Source of the DNA: a virus
Reading direction: 5' to 3' (one strand)
IMG/VR virus record: IMGVR_UViG_3300027741_000095
Span: 1 to 50,657 of that record
DNA: 50,657 nt
A program made the position numbers and the translations under genes. Positions 24,745 to 35,125 of the stretch are shown here, one piece after another. The notes beneath the pieces are model-generated. The model did not search any database. It worked only from the letters and a program-made list of their open reading frames with translations, and was not told the origin of the DNA. Position 1 is the stretch's first letter. Every line of letters starts with the position of its first letter.

Positions 24745-27700
24745 ATGTCTAATTTTTTTTATAGAAGGCTTAACTTTTTTAATAAACACGGGGATCCCCT
24801 GAATTTTGATTATGTTGGCCCGACTGGACCAACCCCACTTGACTCTAAATTCACTTTTAGAAGTTCTTCTGGATCTTCGAGTGTTGGTGAATTTGATGTG
24901 GATCTTCTTGATTCCGATCCAGCATCTTTAACATTTAATCTTAATGATTTAAATGGGTTTAATATATCTGATTGGGCTAAAGAGATTTTTGACTTTCTGT
25001 TAAAAGGAGCGGACGTTTATCTATATGGTAGAATTGCTGGACAACAAGAATTCAAAGGTAAAATATCATCAATTTCAACTAATGTTGGAACGTATACTGT
25101 TAACTTTTATCCTGGGCAAGTTTCAGGTCAGAAGACAATAAGTCAAGGATATCAAGTTTATTTTAAAACATCCTACGAGTACAGACCAGGCGGATATTTT
25201 AAGGGAAGCATTTATTTTGATCCAGTTTCTTCTGGACTCTATGAGAATGAGCAAATTTTTATTGTTCAAGAAATGTATAATCCTTTAGGATCTATTGAAT
25301 ATGGGTTACCGCATACTGGATTCACTGGAGGGACAGGTGGAACCGCCCAGGGAAAATGGAGAACGAGATGGTATAATGACAAATATGGTGAAACTGATGT
25401 ATCTGAGATCATATTCACTTATAAAATAGAGGATAGGTTACCTGGCGGAGAAGGACAGCCAATAATAATAAATTATCCAAATGTAGTTTATCCGATAGAT
25501 GCAATAGCTAGTGATGACTACTACTCTAATGTTGGTGGGTATATCGAGTCATCAAATATCACATCAGAATCATTATCGATAAATGTTGCCCTTAACTCTA
25601 GTGATCTTTATTCTGATATTTATGAGAGAAGACTTGTAGTAGAGGATATAACAGGACCTAGCCCAGTTAAGGTTTTAGAGGTGAATTTCTACGGTGAGAT
25701 TGTAGGGGAAGACGAAAGATTTAACGTTCTTCTTAAAAATCTAGGACGAGCTTTTTACCAGTCAGATTCGATTATTCTTAGAGACCATGACCCGGAGGAA
25801 CCAATGCCAAACTACCTTGAAATAAACCAGAAAAGGAAAGAGCTAATGGTGGCTGGTGAAAGCATATTCCCATATGCAGGTAGTTATAAAGGTCTAGTTA
25901 ATGCCCTTAAGTTCTTTGGTTATCAAGATTTAAGAATAAAGGAGTATTGGCTTAATCTAGAATATGGTAAAACTCAAGTCACATCACCTCTTCAAAGTAA
26001 TCAAGAGTTTCTAGATCAAATAAATGCAGATCAAGAAGCAAATGGATACAGTCAGAACTATAAAATATCTGATCTTATAAATAATGAGAACACTGGAAAG
26101 TATAAGTTAACACAAACGTATGGCCCGGATTCGGACGGAAACTATGTTCTTAATCTTTCCTCGCAGGATACACTACTTCCAAGTAAAACATATAAAAAAA
26201 CTGCTTTATTTGGATTGTATTACGATCTCAACAAAGTGACAGGGAATGATTCAGATTATGGGTATCCTGAAGTTACTGACGCTTTTGCATTTACGCAGGA
26301 GGAAGTTCTGATAAAACTGTTTGCATTAAAAGAGAGGCTCAAAAGAGACTATCTCCCTCTAAATGCTAGAATAGTTGATATTACTGGAGAGGGAGTTTAT
26401 TTTGACATTTATAATACCCGTGTTTGGACTGATACTATGGACAGATCAGAAATAAGTGCTGGGTTTGATTTTCAAATAAAAGCAAATCCTGATTTTGGAT
26501 TTTTAGAGGATCTTAGAAATTTTTCAACTAGACCTTATTCTAATTCTATACAAGCTCCGTCCAATTATTACAATAAGTATGAAATAACAGCTAGCGTTGC
26601 TGGTGGCACCGGCAGTGCTTTATACTTTAAAGGAATTTCAGATTCACTTAATCTTACACCAAATCCAACTTTCTCGGTAACCTCTGGTAAATCCTATGAA
26701 TTCTCTATAGGTACCACTGGATTTGATTTTTATATAACAACAGATCCAACTTTATCCTCTATTGTTGCTCCGACTGGTCTTACCGGAAATGGTGCTATAT
26801 CAGGGGGATCGCCAATGACCTGGTATGTTAATCCTACCCAAACATCGCCTGTTTATTATTTTTCATCGAATAATAAATCTCTACTAAATGGACAGATCAC
26901 AGTTTTACCTTCCACCATATCAGATCTTGGAAATACTGTAGATCCGCTTTCTTCGCAACAAAGATTTTCCCCATCACAGAACTCCTCGATGATTTCTGCA
27001 ATCTCAAATTTTTATGATTTAAAGCAGCAGGGAAAAATAAAGGATCTTGGAGATGGTGCATACAATTACGATTACCCTGTTTACGTTGATCCTGTTACTG
27101 GTCTTCCATATCAGAATCCTATAGGAATGCCAGTAGTTTTAGAACTTATCCCTGATAGATGGACATGGGATGAATTGAATTTTACCTGGACCTCCGTTAT
27201 ACTTCCTATATTTTCAATAGGAACAAGAGTTAATGTAAAATCCCCAAATAGCTCTTATTACGGTCAGAATGGAACTGTAGTTGCGGTTGTTAGTTATCTT
27301 GATGAAACTTATAGCATTAAGCTGGATGGGGGTCCAACAGTAACATTTGACTCGTATTCCCTCTATGCAACATCACAAAAATATGGATTGCTAACCTGGA
27401 CGAATATTGATTTCTCCAACATGGTGGAGATAGAGTGGATCGTAAATAAATCAACAACTCAGAGCGGAAGCCCATATAATTTTATTTTCAGAGGACCAAT
27501 ATCAGACTTCTACCGTTTATCGCATTTTGTTCCTTATACAGGAGAGTACAAAGTTACCTGCAATGTTATAGATGGATTTAATTTTAAAAATACAGTAATA
27601 AAAGATGGGGCAATAAAGGTTAGTCCAAAAACAATTAAAGTCGATGCTTGGACAAGATTCAGAGAAGTTGAAACGTATGACTGGAAAGACACTTACAAAG

Positions 27701-28998
27701 CATGGGAGGAATACAACTCAATTTGGGAATTCCCTGCCGAAGGATCCTCTATAGAGGTTCTTAAAAAATCAATTCCTGAAGAGATCCTTAATTTTTCAAA
27801 TTATGGAAACAAGGCAGAAGAGGGACAGGATGTTTACGTAAAAATAAAAACACAGCCTTCATCTGCTTATAGCAATATTGTTATTACCCAGAATGTTTTG
27901 GGAATACTCGACATTTCTTCGTATCTAATAACTGGTATTCAGTATGGATTTGCTACGGTAACAACAGCATCCACACATAATTTAACTACTGGCGACGTAG
28001 TTTCTATCCAAAATTCAGTTCCACAGATAATGGGGAGATGGAATTGTATTGTTACATCGGACACAACATTTGAGATTCCTATAATTCTTGAACTTGGTTG
28101 GAGCTCTGTGTATACTGCTTCTTCTCCAACTAGACTTACCGTAGACGTTTCCGCCTCTTGGTACCCAAATCAAAAGATGACCTCAGCAGGGAAAATGTCT
28201 ATTTATATAAACGATAGACTTATTGGATCCTCCGAGGCTGGTGATACACTTCACTCAACAGTAAACTCGATAGTTTCCTCCGTTAATTCATTAAGAACCT
28301 ATCCTGACTATTTTGCATCCTGCGATAATCCGACAGCAGATCCGGCAACAATTAAAATTACAGCACCATCTGATCTGGGGGCAAACCAGAATGGATCAAA
28401 AGTATCATTATCTGTTTCTGGCTCGATAATTTTAAATTCCTATGATACTGGAATGACAGGTGGATTGAACGTTGATTCCAAATATGTTTACTGGCCAGAG
28501 TACTCACTGACCTTTCCCAATAAGAATCTTAAGTATTGGGGAACTAAAAGGATTAACTGGAATACGTTTGAAGATAACACGTGGGATAATGGATACGCTC
28601 ACGGTTGGTATGATTTTGAATTTAATAATGATTGGTTAGGAGGGTACGAGCTTCATAATATAAGACCGGGTGATAATATATTATTAAGCACAGCTAATGA
28701 ATCTTATCCATTTCCTACAGGAATAACTATACAGCAAGGGATTGCAGGTTTAAGTATCCAAGAATTAGCAGATCAGTTAAATTCGTCCTCCGACATGTAC
28801 GTTTCTAATTTTTATTATAGACCAATTCCTACTGAATCAGGACCGCTCTCAACGGATACACCGCCTACAAATTTGAGCGTTAATAATTTTTCTATAACAA
28901 ATTCTTCGTACCTTCCTCCTAGTAGTGTTCCTGGGGGTAGTCCTTTATTTAAAGTCTCTTTTGGCTCTACCGGAGGTACCACTAGTATGATAATTTAA
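24745..28998 (+). CDS. Large baseplate wedge protein (gp7-like, putative)
   Basis: A 1417-residue protein following the gp25-gp6 genes, where T4-like phages encode gp7, the long wedge protein that links inner baseplate to the fibre network. About residue 380 it has YKGLVNALKFFGYQDLRIKE, resembling the conserved helix of P2 I/gp7-type wedge proteins, preceded by FPYAGS. About residue 546, TGEGVYFDIYNTRVW is a second conserved-looking block. The rest is a chain of beta domains with Gly/Ser/Thr-rich turns. Trp- and Tyr-rich strands close to residues 1240-1300 (WPEYSLTFPN, GYAHGWYDFEFNNDWLGG) may be a carbohydrate-binding or dimer domain. It is longer than T4 gp7 (1032). Domain boundaries are by eye. 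Confidence 0.62.
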   Translation: MSNFFYRRLNFFNKHGDPLNFDYVGPTGPTPLDSKFTFRSSSGSSSVGEFDVDLLDSDPASLTFNLNDLNGFNISDWAKEIFDFLLKGADVYLYGRIAGQQEFKGKISSISTNVGTYTVNFYPGQVSGQKTISQGYQVYFKTSYEYRPGGYFKGSIYFDPVSSGLYENEQIFIVQEMYNPLGSIEYGLPHTGFTGGTGGTAQGKWRTRWYNDKYGETDVSEIIFTYKIEDRLPGGEGQPIIINYPNVVYPIDAIASDDYYSNVGGYIESSNITSESLSINVALNSSDLYSDIYERRLVVEDITGPSPVKVLEVNFYGEIVGEDERFNVLLKNLGRAFYQSDSIILRDHDPEEPMPNYLEINQKRKELMVAGESIFPYAGSYKGLVNALKFFGYQDLRIKEYWLNLEYGKTQVTSPLQSNQEFLDQINADQEANGYSQNYKISDLINNENTGKYKLTQTYGPDSDGNYVLNLSSQDTLLPSKTYKKTALFGLYYDLNKVTGNDSDYGYPEVTDAFAFTQEEVLIKLFALKERLKRDYLPLNARIVDITGEGVYFDIYNTRVWTDTMDRSEISAGFDFQIKANPDFGFLEDLRNFSTRPYSNSIQAPSNYYNKYEITASVAGGTGSALYFKGISDSLNLTPNPTFSVTSGKSYEFSIGTTGFDFYITTDPTLSSIVAPTGLTGNGAISGGSPMTWYVNPTQTSPVYYFSSNNKSLLNGQITVLPSTISDLGNTVDPLSSQQRFSPSQNSSMISAISNFYDLKQQGKIKDLGDGAYNYDYPVYVDPVTGLPYQNPIGMPVVLELIPDRWTWDELNFTWTSVILPIFSIGTRVNVKSPNSSYYGQNGTVVAVVSYLDETYSIKLDGGPTVTFDSYSLYATSQKYGLLTWTNIDFSNMVEIEWIVNKSTTQSGSPYNFIFRGPISDFYRLSHFVPYTGEYKVTCNVIDGFNFKNTVIKDGAIKVSPKTIKVDAWTRFREVETYDWKDTYKAWEEYNSIWEFPAEGSSIEVLKKSIPEEILNFSNYGNKAEEGQDVYVKIKTQPSSAYSNIVITQNVLGILDISSYLITGIQYGFATVTTASTHNLTTGDVVSIQNSVPQIMGRWNCIVTSDTTFEIPIILELGWSSVYTASSPTRLTVDVSASWYPNQKMTSAGKMSIYINDRLIGSSEAGDTLHSTVNSIVSSVNSLRTYPDYFASCDNPTADPATIKITAPSDLGANQNGSKVSLSVSGSIILNSYDTGMTGGLNVDSKYVYWPEYSLTFPNKNLKYWGTKRINWNTFEDNTWDNGYAHGWYDFEFNNDWLGGYELHNIRPGDNILLSTANESYPFPTGITIQQGIAGLSIQELADQLNSSSDMYVSNFYYRPIPTESGPLSTDTPPTNLSVNNFSITNSSYLPPSSVPGGSPLFKVSFGSTGGTTSMII

Positions 28999-29027
28999 AA
29001 TATATAATTTAAGAAATCTGATTTAAA

Positions 29028-31049
29028 ATGGCATACAATAAAGTTTATATAGTTCAAGGAGATTACATTTACTACTATGACACTACCCCAGGAACTGTGG
29101 TTACTAGAACGTGGAATCTGCCTGGGGGATCACCGTCAACTGGAAGTTCTCCAAACATTACGACAAGATATATTGTAAAGAACCCATCTGGATACGGAGC
29201 AGGATTGACAGCAACAGATTCTATTGGAGCAACCGATACAATTTTTATTCCCTCTTACGTTTCCGTTGTATCTGAAATTGAAAACCTCTCTATAATTACC
29301 CTTACAACAGCAGGTGCTCCTATAGGATCTCCTTCCAATGTTGTCGATATGAGTCAAAATGTAAAATTCCAGGCTACTGGCACAATCAGGAGTTCTGCTA
29401 CAGGGTCTTATTATTATCAGTTTTTAATACCTGGAACTGGTGGAGCTGTGGGATTTACAGGAACATCTAAACAGAACATATCAGTAACAAAAAACATTTT
29501 CGACTGGGGAGATCTAACAGGCTCTGAATCTGGATCGACTTATTCGCCATATACTGCATCAGCTATTCTTACTGTAACGAGCCCGACAGGAAATCTTTAT
29601 AGTGCATCAACCAGTGTCACGTACAACAAAAGTGGGATCACAGACTTTTTAAATCTAGCAGACTATCCAGCTGCAAATAGCACAACGCCACATAAGACGC
29701 AAAGATTTTTATCAGCTGTTGTTGATCCTTATGATTTTGTATCTACAACTAACGTTGGACTGGGCGGAAATGGTCCTATTATATGTGTAAATCTTCTTCA
29801 ACCGGGCGGATCTGGTATGTCAAACCTATCCTTTCATTCTCAGGGAGAACCTATTTATTATTACAGTCCATTTTTCGAATTTAGTTATCCTGGTCTTACC
29901 CCAGGTATGCTTACCGGACAGACGATTTCTTCTGGGTCCATTCTAACTACTTTAGAGCCTTATAGTGGTTCTGGCTTGATCAAATTGACTATATACCAAT
30001 GGAACAATAGCGATTTTGGTTATGATGCAACCGATTTATCAGTATCCCCTTTTAACATTTCAGGACTATCTAGATATTCTGTGGGAAATTACATGTACCC
30101 TGGTGATATTTATAGTAGTGTTTTGGGGTATAAGTTTTATTATGCGGATACTAACAATCAAATTCCGCTTGATCCCTATTATCGGGAAGATAACACCCCG
30201 AATACTAACAGATATTGGTCAAATTATGCAATAACCAATTACATAAATGATACAAGCTTTGCTTGTCTAACATCCAGAGGATATGAATCAACAACTACTC
30301 GTTTAACCCCTGCTGCTACTCTTTTGCTAAATGGTGGTGAGTCGCGACTCGATACAAGTGTTGGATACTACAGTAAACTACCATTCAGAATGGGCGGAGT
30401 TTTACCATCCGGAAAGTGGGCTCAGTCTGATATTATTTTAACTTTTACGTTTTATTTTAACAATTCTCGTAGCTTTACTCCCCAGACAGTAAGAGCAGTT
30501 ACTATTACCATCGGGGCTTCAGGTGCTACTGGAAATTCTTATGATGGAAATTTAATGTATGCTAATAACAGACCGACGAATATGGGTGTACCTCCTCACG
30601 GAGTCACTGGTGGATTTGTTGATATTATTAATTCTAAGCTTGCCACTACAGCTCCAAATGGTTATGGTGTTACCGGAGGGATTAATCTTAAATATTATTT
30701 TGGAGCCACTGCTGCTCCGGAATACCAATGGAGAGAAACCGCTTATGCCTCAACTGTTAGTGCTGAGGAGCCTGCTTGTTGGTATGTTCAAGGCGTGAAA
30801 TTTTCAATCTATGAGGATTATGTATTTAATACTAAAACGGGTAATCCTAACCCATATGGTGTGACCAATGGATTTTATCTTGTTAAAGTTCTTATTACTG
30901 ATAACTCTGCTTCTTGGTTTCCTGGAACAACTGGGCCAAAATACACAGCCGTCGACTGGATGGGGCTAGGGCAAAGCACTATAGCAAATCCTTATCAATA
31001 CACAGTGGGGGGAACTTCTGCCAGAAGAGGATGGTATTTCCCAGGATAA
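29028..31049 (+). CDS. Large beta-rich tail/fibre protein (unassigned)
   Basis: A 673-residue protein rich in Gly, Thr, Ser and Tyr, with no Cys-based or catalytic motif seen. It reads as several beta domains: an N-terminal one (YIVQGDYIYYYDTTPGT), an Ig-like stretch (residues about 80-200, VTSPTGNLYSASTSVTYN) and a C-terminal domain with short Thr-Gly turns (TIGASGATGNSYDGN). No signal peptide is present. It sits between the gp7-like wedge and the beta-propeller protein, so a baseplate-peripheral or short-fibre role is likely. A variant AT-rich motif (AATATATAATTTAAG) lies at 28999-29013. I do not recognise a specific family. Confidence 0.65.
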   Translation: MAYNKVYIVQGDYIYYYDTTPGTVVTRTWNLPGGSPSTGSSPNITTRYIVKNPSGYGAGLTATDSIGATDTIFIPSYVSVVSEIENLSIITLTTAGAPIGSPSNVVDMSQNVKFQATGTIRSSATGSYYYQFLIPGTGGAVGFTGTSKQNISVTKNIFDWGDLTGSESGSTYSPYTASAILTVTSPTGNLYSASTSVTYNKSGITDFLNLADYPAANSTTPHKTQRFLSAVVDPYDFVSTTNVGLGGNGPIICVNLLQPGGSGMSNLSFHSQGEPIYYYSPFFEFSYPGLTPGMLTGQTISSGSILTTLEPYSGSGLIKLTIYQWNNSDFGYDATDLSVSPFNISGLSRYSVGNYMYPGDIYSSVLGYKFYYADTNNQIPLDPYYREDNTPNTNRYWSNYAITNYINDTSFACLTSRGYESTTTRLTPAATLLLNGGESRLDTSVGYYSKLPFRMGGVLPSGKWAQSDIILTFTFYFNNSRSFTPQTVRAVTITIGASGATGNSYDGNLMYANNRPTNMGVPPHGVTGGFVDIINSKLATTAPNGYGVTGGINLKYYFGATAAPEYQWRETAYASTVSAEEPACWYVQGVKFSIYEDYVFNTKTGNPNPYGVTNGFYLVKVLITDNSASWFPGTTGPKYTAVDWMGLGQSTIANPYQYTVGGTSARRGWYFPG

Positions 31050-31075
31050 TTTTCTAATTTAATATATAAAATCGA

Positions 31076-34000
31076 ATGCCAACAGCAAATTTATACATAA
31101 ATCAAATAGACGTAGATAACGAGTTCTATGTTTGGGGTTCTGGACAAGATATAAGAAGATTCAATGGGATGTCCTGGGAATATTACGGATACCAGAATTC
31201 TGCTGTCCCTCAACCAAATGGAAGCCCTTACTATTTAGACACCAGATGTCTTTCCATAGACAATGAAGAGACGCTATGGTGTGGAGTTGCACAAGGGGTG
31301 GAATCTGGATATAATCAGGTTGCTGTTTTCAACATTGACACCAACAATCCTGAAATTGGAAATTCTTGGAAATTTTCAGACTTAGGAACATTTGACGTTC
31401 AACAAGAGATCTCTCTCATATATGCTTGTCCTTTTGGTGATGATATCCTTGCTTTCTGCAGTCCATTAAACGGAACTGGTTTAACCGCTGCTGCATCAAC
31501 ATATAGTAGGATTCAGGGTTCTACAGGCGGAAGACTTTTTTATTATCTGAAGGAAATTGATAGATGGTATGAAGAAGTTGAAGGCTATATATGGCCTCAT
31601 ATTTATGATATTAAAACGAAGGGTGTAGATGGAAAAAGCTATCTCTATTATATTGGAACAAAAGAGGGTTTATATGTTTTTCCTCAAGGAAGTCTTTCTA
31701 CAATCTCTTTAAACGATGGAACTAAAATTATAAAACAAGCCACTGTTTATAACACAAAAACATCAGGCATAATATCTGATACCGTATATTCACTTGACTT
31801 TGATGAAGATGGAAATCTCTGGATAGGTACGGATATAGGTTTATCTTATTTCAATGGGGTCTCTTTTTGGAACTATGGAACGACCGGTCCAGTAACATTA
31901 GTGAAAGCTAGAAAGAATGGTCACGTATTTTATTCTAAGGGAGATGGCGAGCTTAGCCAGGGTACTGGTATTTGGCATTTTAACGGCACTTCACACACTC
32001 AGTTTAATTCTTCTAATTCTTCCTTATCTAGCGACAATGTGCTTGGTATCGAGCTCGTAGGTGATAATATAGGTCAAAATTCTTTTGACGTAAGAGCCGG
32101 TTCTTTATGGGTTCTTGGCTATAACACGCTTGCATCGTTTGAATATGACGTTCCTCACGTTTATGCATCTTCTAAGTATTCAGGAGCCACAGGATGGAAT
32201 TTCGTTTATTATAGCCCAACAGGAGGAGCATCACCTTCACCTATTCCAAAAGTTAACAAATACACTTGGACTTACCCAGAATGGAGGGTTTATCAAAATG
32301 ATGAGCTTGAATATAAGCATCCTGGTTTAGATCCGAGAAATCTTTTTCTAACCACAAAGCTATCTGATATTGCAGATGGTCGTGCGGGAGAACAAGCCTA
32401 TTGGAATAACTACCCAATCCCAACATATGATCAGGATTTACTTATCAATAAAATACAATCTCCAAAATGGATTACTCAGCTTAATCCTAATATCGGGAAT
32501 GATTATGAATTTAAAATAACTTCATCAGCGACCCTTACGATAAATGGATCCAACAGACTGTATATAGGAGGAAAAATAGCTCAAAACAAATCAATTAATT
32601 TTGGATCATATAACGATGGGACTCCTTTAACTATTACCGGGACTAATGGATTTAATATAAATTCTACCGATACTGGCGTTTCTTATACTGGATTTGTAGT
32701 TTCGTATGATGATTGCGGATGTGTTAAATCAAGTATAACATTCAATGGAAGTAGTACTGAAGTAACATCAATAAAACCTTCCCCCGATGGAAATTCTATT
32801 GTTTTAGCAGGAACCTATAATCTGTTAATTGAGAATGGATCGTATGTTTATTCCGGCTTGGCTTCCGCTGTTACTGGATACTCTAATGGACCTAGCGGTG
32901 CTCCCTTGGGGATTACTAATTCAGGTTTAACAGGAGCAACCTCTGGAGCTTATCCCTGGATATATTCTGCAACAGGAGCAACTGGATCTAAATATACTAA
33001 TGGTGCGGTTTCATCATTAACCTATAGATATTCACCCGGCAATTCTGCAACATCAGGGAATTGTGATTTCTTGATTCCGACCGGAGCAACAGCTGGGTCA
33101 TTTGGAAGTGTGTCAACAATATTATTAAATGAAACACAGTATACCAGTGTGTCGGCTTATTCGTATTTAGATAACCTTCCATTCAGATATGCAATGACGA
33201 TCGGAACAGCAGCTTCCCCTAGCTTATATGGATATTATTCTATATTGTCTGGATATAAGGAAATAATTGCAACAAAAACTCGTTTTGTTTTTCAAGTTTC
33301 TTTCCAGTCTGGATCGGGTTCAACATCAATTCCAACCACTTCAGACTTAGTTTTTAATGTCTATACATATTCCAATAAAACTTTTCCTTTAATACCTTCC
33401 CTTTCAAGTTTACTAAGCAATACCGTTTTATCAAGTAAACAAGCACCCGGTGTTTTTGTTGCGGAGGTTGAAAAAGATTTAGGAGAGATAACATCTTTTA
33501 CTGGAATCACCGGCGGATATAATGAATCGATCAGAAAATCGTATAGAGTTATAAATTTCAGATCATTTCCAAGTACCTCTATTTGGTCTGGCTCCTATGA
33601 TAGCTCAAGTGTTACCTGTGATGTTACTGATTACACCGTTAATGTTTTAATCCCCCATTACAATAAACTATCAACGCTAAAAAATCTATGGCTAAGAAAT
33701 AATGATTCTTATAAAAGCCCTGAATATTTAACAGACCTGACATTCGATTGGAGATTTCTTTCTTGTTTAAGCCTAAACAGAGACGATTTTTCCATTAGAT
33801 CAGGTATTAATTCAGCATCCAATCAGGACTTATTTTATAACGATCATACTCTTTCAATCTCTTCGTTAAATACCGGAAGTAGCTTAATAACTGGATATTT
33901 GCCATACATTATTCCGTATGTCCCACCTGCCTTTAATTTTGGCGGTACTGATTTAACAAGCTCTTCTGGATATGAATCACAGCCATATTATATTCTTGTT

Positions 34001-35125
34001 AGCTCAGAGGGGTTTGGTGTAACTGGTGGATTTATAGAAAATGGTCTAACCGCGGGAGCTACTGCAGAGATCTATTCCACTAAAACTGGAACTTCCTATT
34101 ATATAACAACTGCTTTTGGTCCGACTGCATCTTATTTTGGAGCTAATGTTAATAGTTGGTCTGTTGGAACTGGGGGCAATCCTATAAAAAGAGCAATAAC
34201 TGCACAAATAACAGAACAAGCTTCAGTGAGAAGAATATTTTCATTCGATCTTGGTGAGAGCTATAACGGTGCACCATTTTTAAAAGATGCGAGAATTCTT
34301 TCTAATGGTCAATATTTTATGAGTTATTCTAATTTCAATTCCACCAAAACTAAGTATGTAACAAATATAGTTAAAACGGACACTAAAGGAAATATATTAG
34401 ATTCAAACAATTTTGGAACTAGATCTATAGACTTGATTTTTTCAACATCTAAGAGTTCTGATATTTATATGACATCTAGTTCATATGGGACAACTGGAGC
34501 AGGAACTGGTTTCATCTCCCCAATTTATCCAGCATACTTTACACTTAAATCTGAACAATATAAACCTGAACTTGGGATAAACCTTGGAAACATTATATCC
34601 CGCCCGGGCTCGGGAGCGTGGACCTGGTGCGACGTGCACTCGTCCAATAATCATCTAGAAATTCCTCTTATGTCTACTGTTGTTTTTAACAACTATTCTT
34701 CTGACATATATGGTAAGAAGAATAATGTTTGGATTCTTTCAGATTCGCTCACAGGTGAAGAAATACTTAATGTTAAATCTACTCCTTACTTTATATACAC
34801 ATTTACTAAGAGTGGATATTACCAAATATACAATCAGGTTGAGGATTCTTTTGGGAATGTTTACGAAGCATCACTACCTGGATTTATCCAAGTTATTGAT
34901 CATAAAAACAAAAGACCTGATGACAATAATCCTAATTTTGTTGATTCAACTGATTATGGATACCCTGAACCTTCCTTCGTTAGTAGAGATTATGATGTGA
35001 GAAAATTAGAGGATGATCTTATGGTTCAAGAAAAAGAGATTCTCGAGAATAACAGAATTCAATTTGGTGTTGAAGTTGTTATTCCCGATAATCCTGATGC
35101 TACGTTCGATTCTGAACCTGCTTAG
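31076..35125 (+). CDS. Giant tail/fibre protein with Reg_prop-type beta-propeller
   Basis: A 1349-residue protein. Its first 360 residues carry propeller-blade motifs: DEDGNLWIGTDIGLSYFNG near residue 244 is a textbook Reg_prop (two-component regulator propeller) blade, and RRFNGMSWEYYG, ETLWCGVAQG, YYIGTKEGLYVFP and GSLWVLGYNTLASFEY look like other blades. Reg_prop domains occur mainly in Bacteroidota hybrid sensor proteins that bind polysaccharides. Residues 450-1200 are Gly/Ser/Thr-rich beta domains with short Thr-Gly turns; a PKD-like domain may lie near 1230-1285 (YFIYTFTKSGYYQIYNQVED). The C-terminus is acidic and helical. A receptor- or glycan-binding fibre is the best guess. Its stop codon overlaps the stop of the minus-strand PhoH gene by four bases. 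Confidence 0.7.
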   Translation: MPTANLYINQIDVDNEFYVWGSGQDIRRFNGMSWEYYGYQNSAVPQPNGSPYYLDTRCLSIDNEETLWCGVAQGVESGYNQVAVFNIDTNNPEIGNSWKFSDLGTFDVQQEISLIYACPFGDDILAFCSPLNGTGLTAAASTYSRIQGSTGGRLFYYLKEIDRWYEEVEGYIWPHIYDIKTKGVDGKSYLYYIGTKEGLYVFPQGSLSTISLNDGTKIIKQATVYNTKTSGIISDTVYSLDFDEDGNLWIGTDIGLSYFNGVSFWNYGTTGPVTLVKARKNGHVFYSKGDGELSQGTGIWHFNGTSHTQFNSSNSSLSSDNVLGIELVGDNIGQNSFDVRAGSLWVLGYNTLASFEYDVPHVYASSKYSGATGWNFVYYSPTGGASPSPIPKVNKYTWTYPEWRVYQNDELEYKHPGLDPRNLFLTTKLSDIADGRAGEQAYWNNYPIPTYDQDLLINKIQSPKWITQLNPNIGNDYEFKITSSATLTINGSNRLYIGGKIAQNKSINFGSYNDGTPLTITGTNGFNINSTDTGVSYTGFVVSYDDCGCVKSSITFNGSSTEVTSIKPSPDGNSIVLAGTYNLLIENGSYVYSGLASAVTGYSNGPSGAPLGITNSGLTGATSGAYPWIYSATGATGSKYTNGAVSSLTYRYSPGNSATSGNCDFLIPTGATAGSFGSVSTILLNETQYTSVSAYSYLDNLPFRYAMTIGTAASPSLYGYYSILSGYKEIIATKTRFVFQVSFQSGSGSTSIPTTSDLVFNVYTYSNKTFPLIPSLSSLLSNTVLSSKQAPGVFVAEVEKDLGEITSFTGITGGYNESIRKSYRVINFRSFPSTSIWSGSYDSSSVTCDVTDYTVNVLIPHYNKLSTLKNLWLRNNDSYKSPEYLTDLTFDWRFLSCLSLNRDDFSIRSGINSASNQDLFYNDHTLSISSLNTGSSLITGYLPYIIPYVPPAFNFGGTDLTSSSGYESQPYYILVSSEGFGVTGGFIENGLTAGATAEIYSTKTGTSYYITTAFGPTASYFGANVNSWSVGTGGNPIKRAITAQITEQASVRRIFSFDLGESYNGAPFLKDARILSNGQYFMSYSNFNSTKTKYVTNIVKTDTKGNILDSNNFGTRSIDLIFSTSKSSDIYMTSSSYGTTGAGTGFISPIYPAYFTLKSEQYKPELGINLGNIISRPGSGAWTWCDVHSSNNHLEIPLMSTVVFNNYSSDIYGKKNNVWILSDSLTGEEILNVKSTPYFIYTFTKSGYYQIYNQVEDSFGNVYEASLPGFIQVIDHKNKRPDDNNPNFVDSTDYGYPEPSFVSRDYDVRKLEDDLMVQEKEILENNRIQFGVEVVIPDNPDATFDSEPA

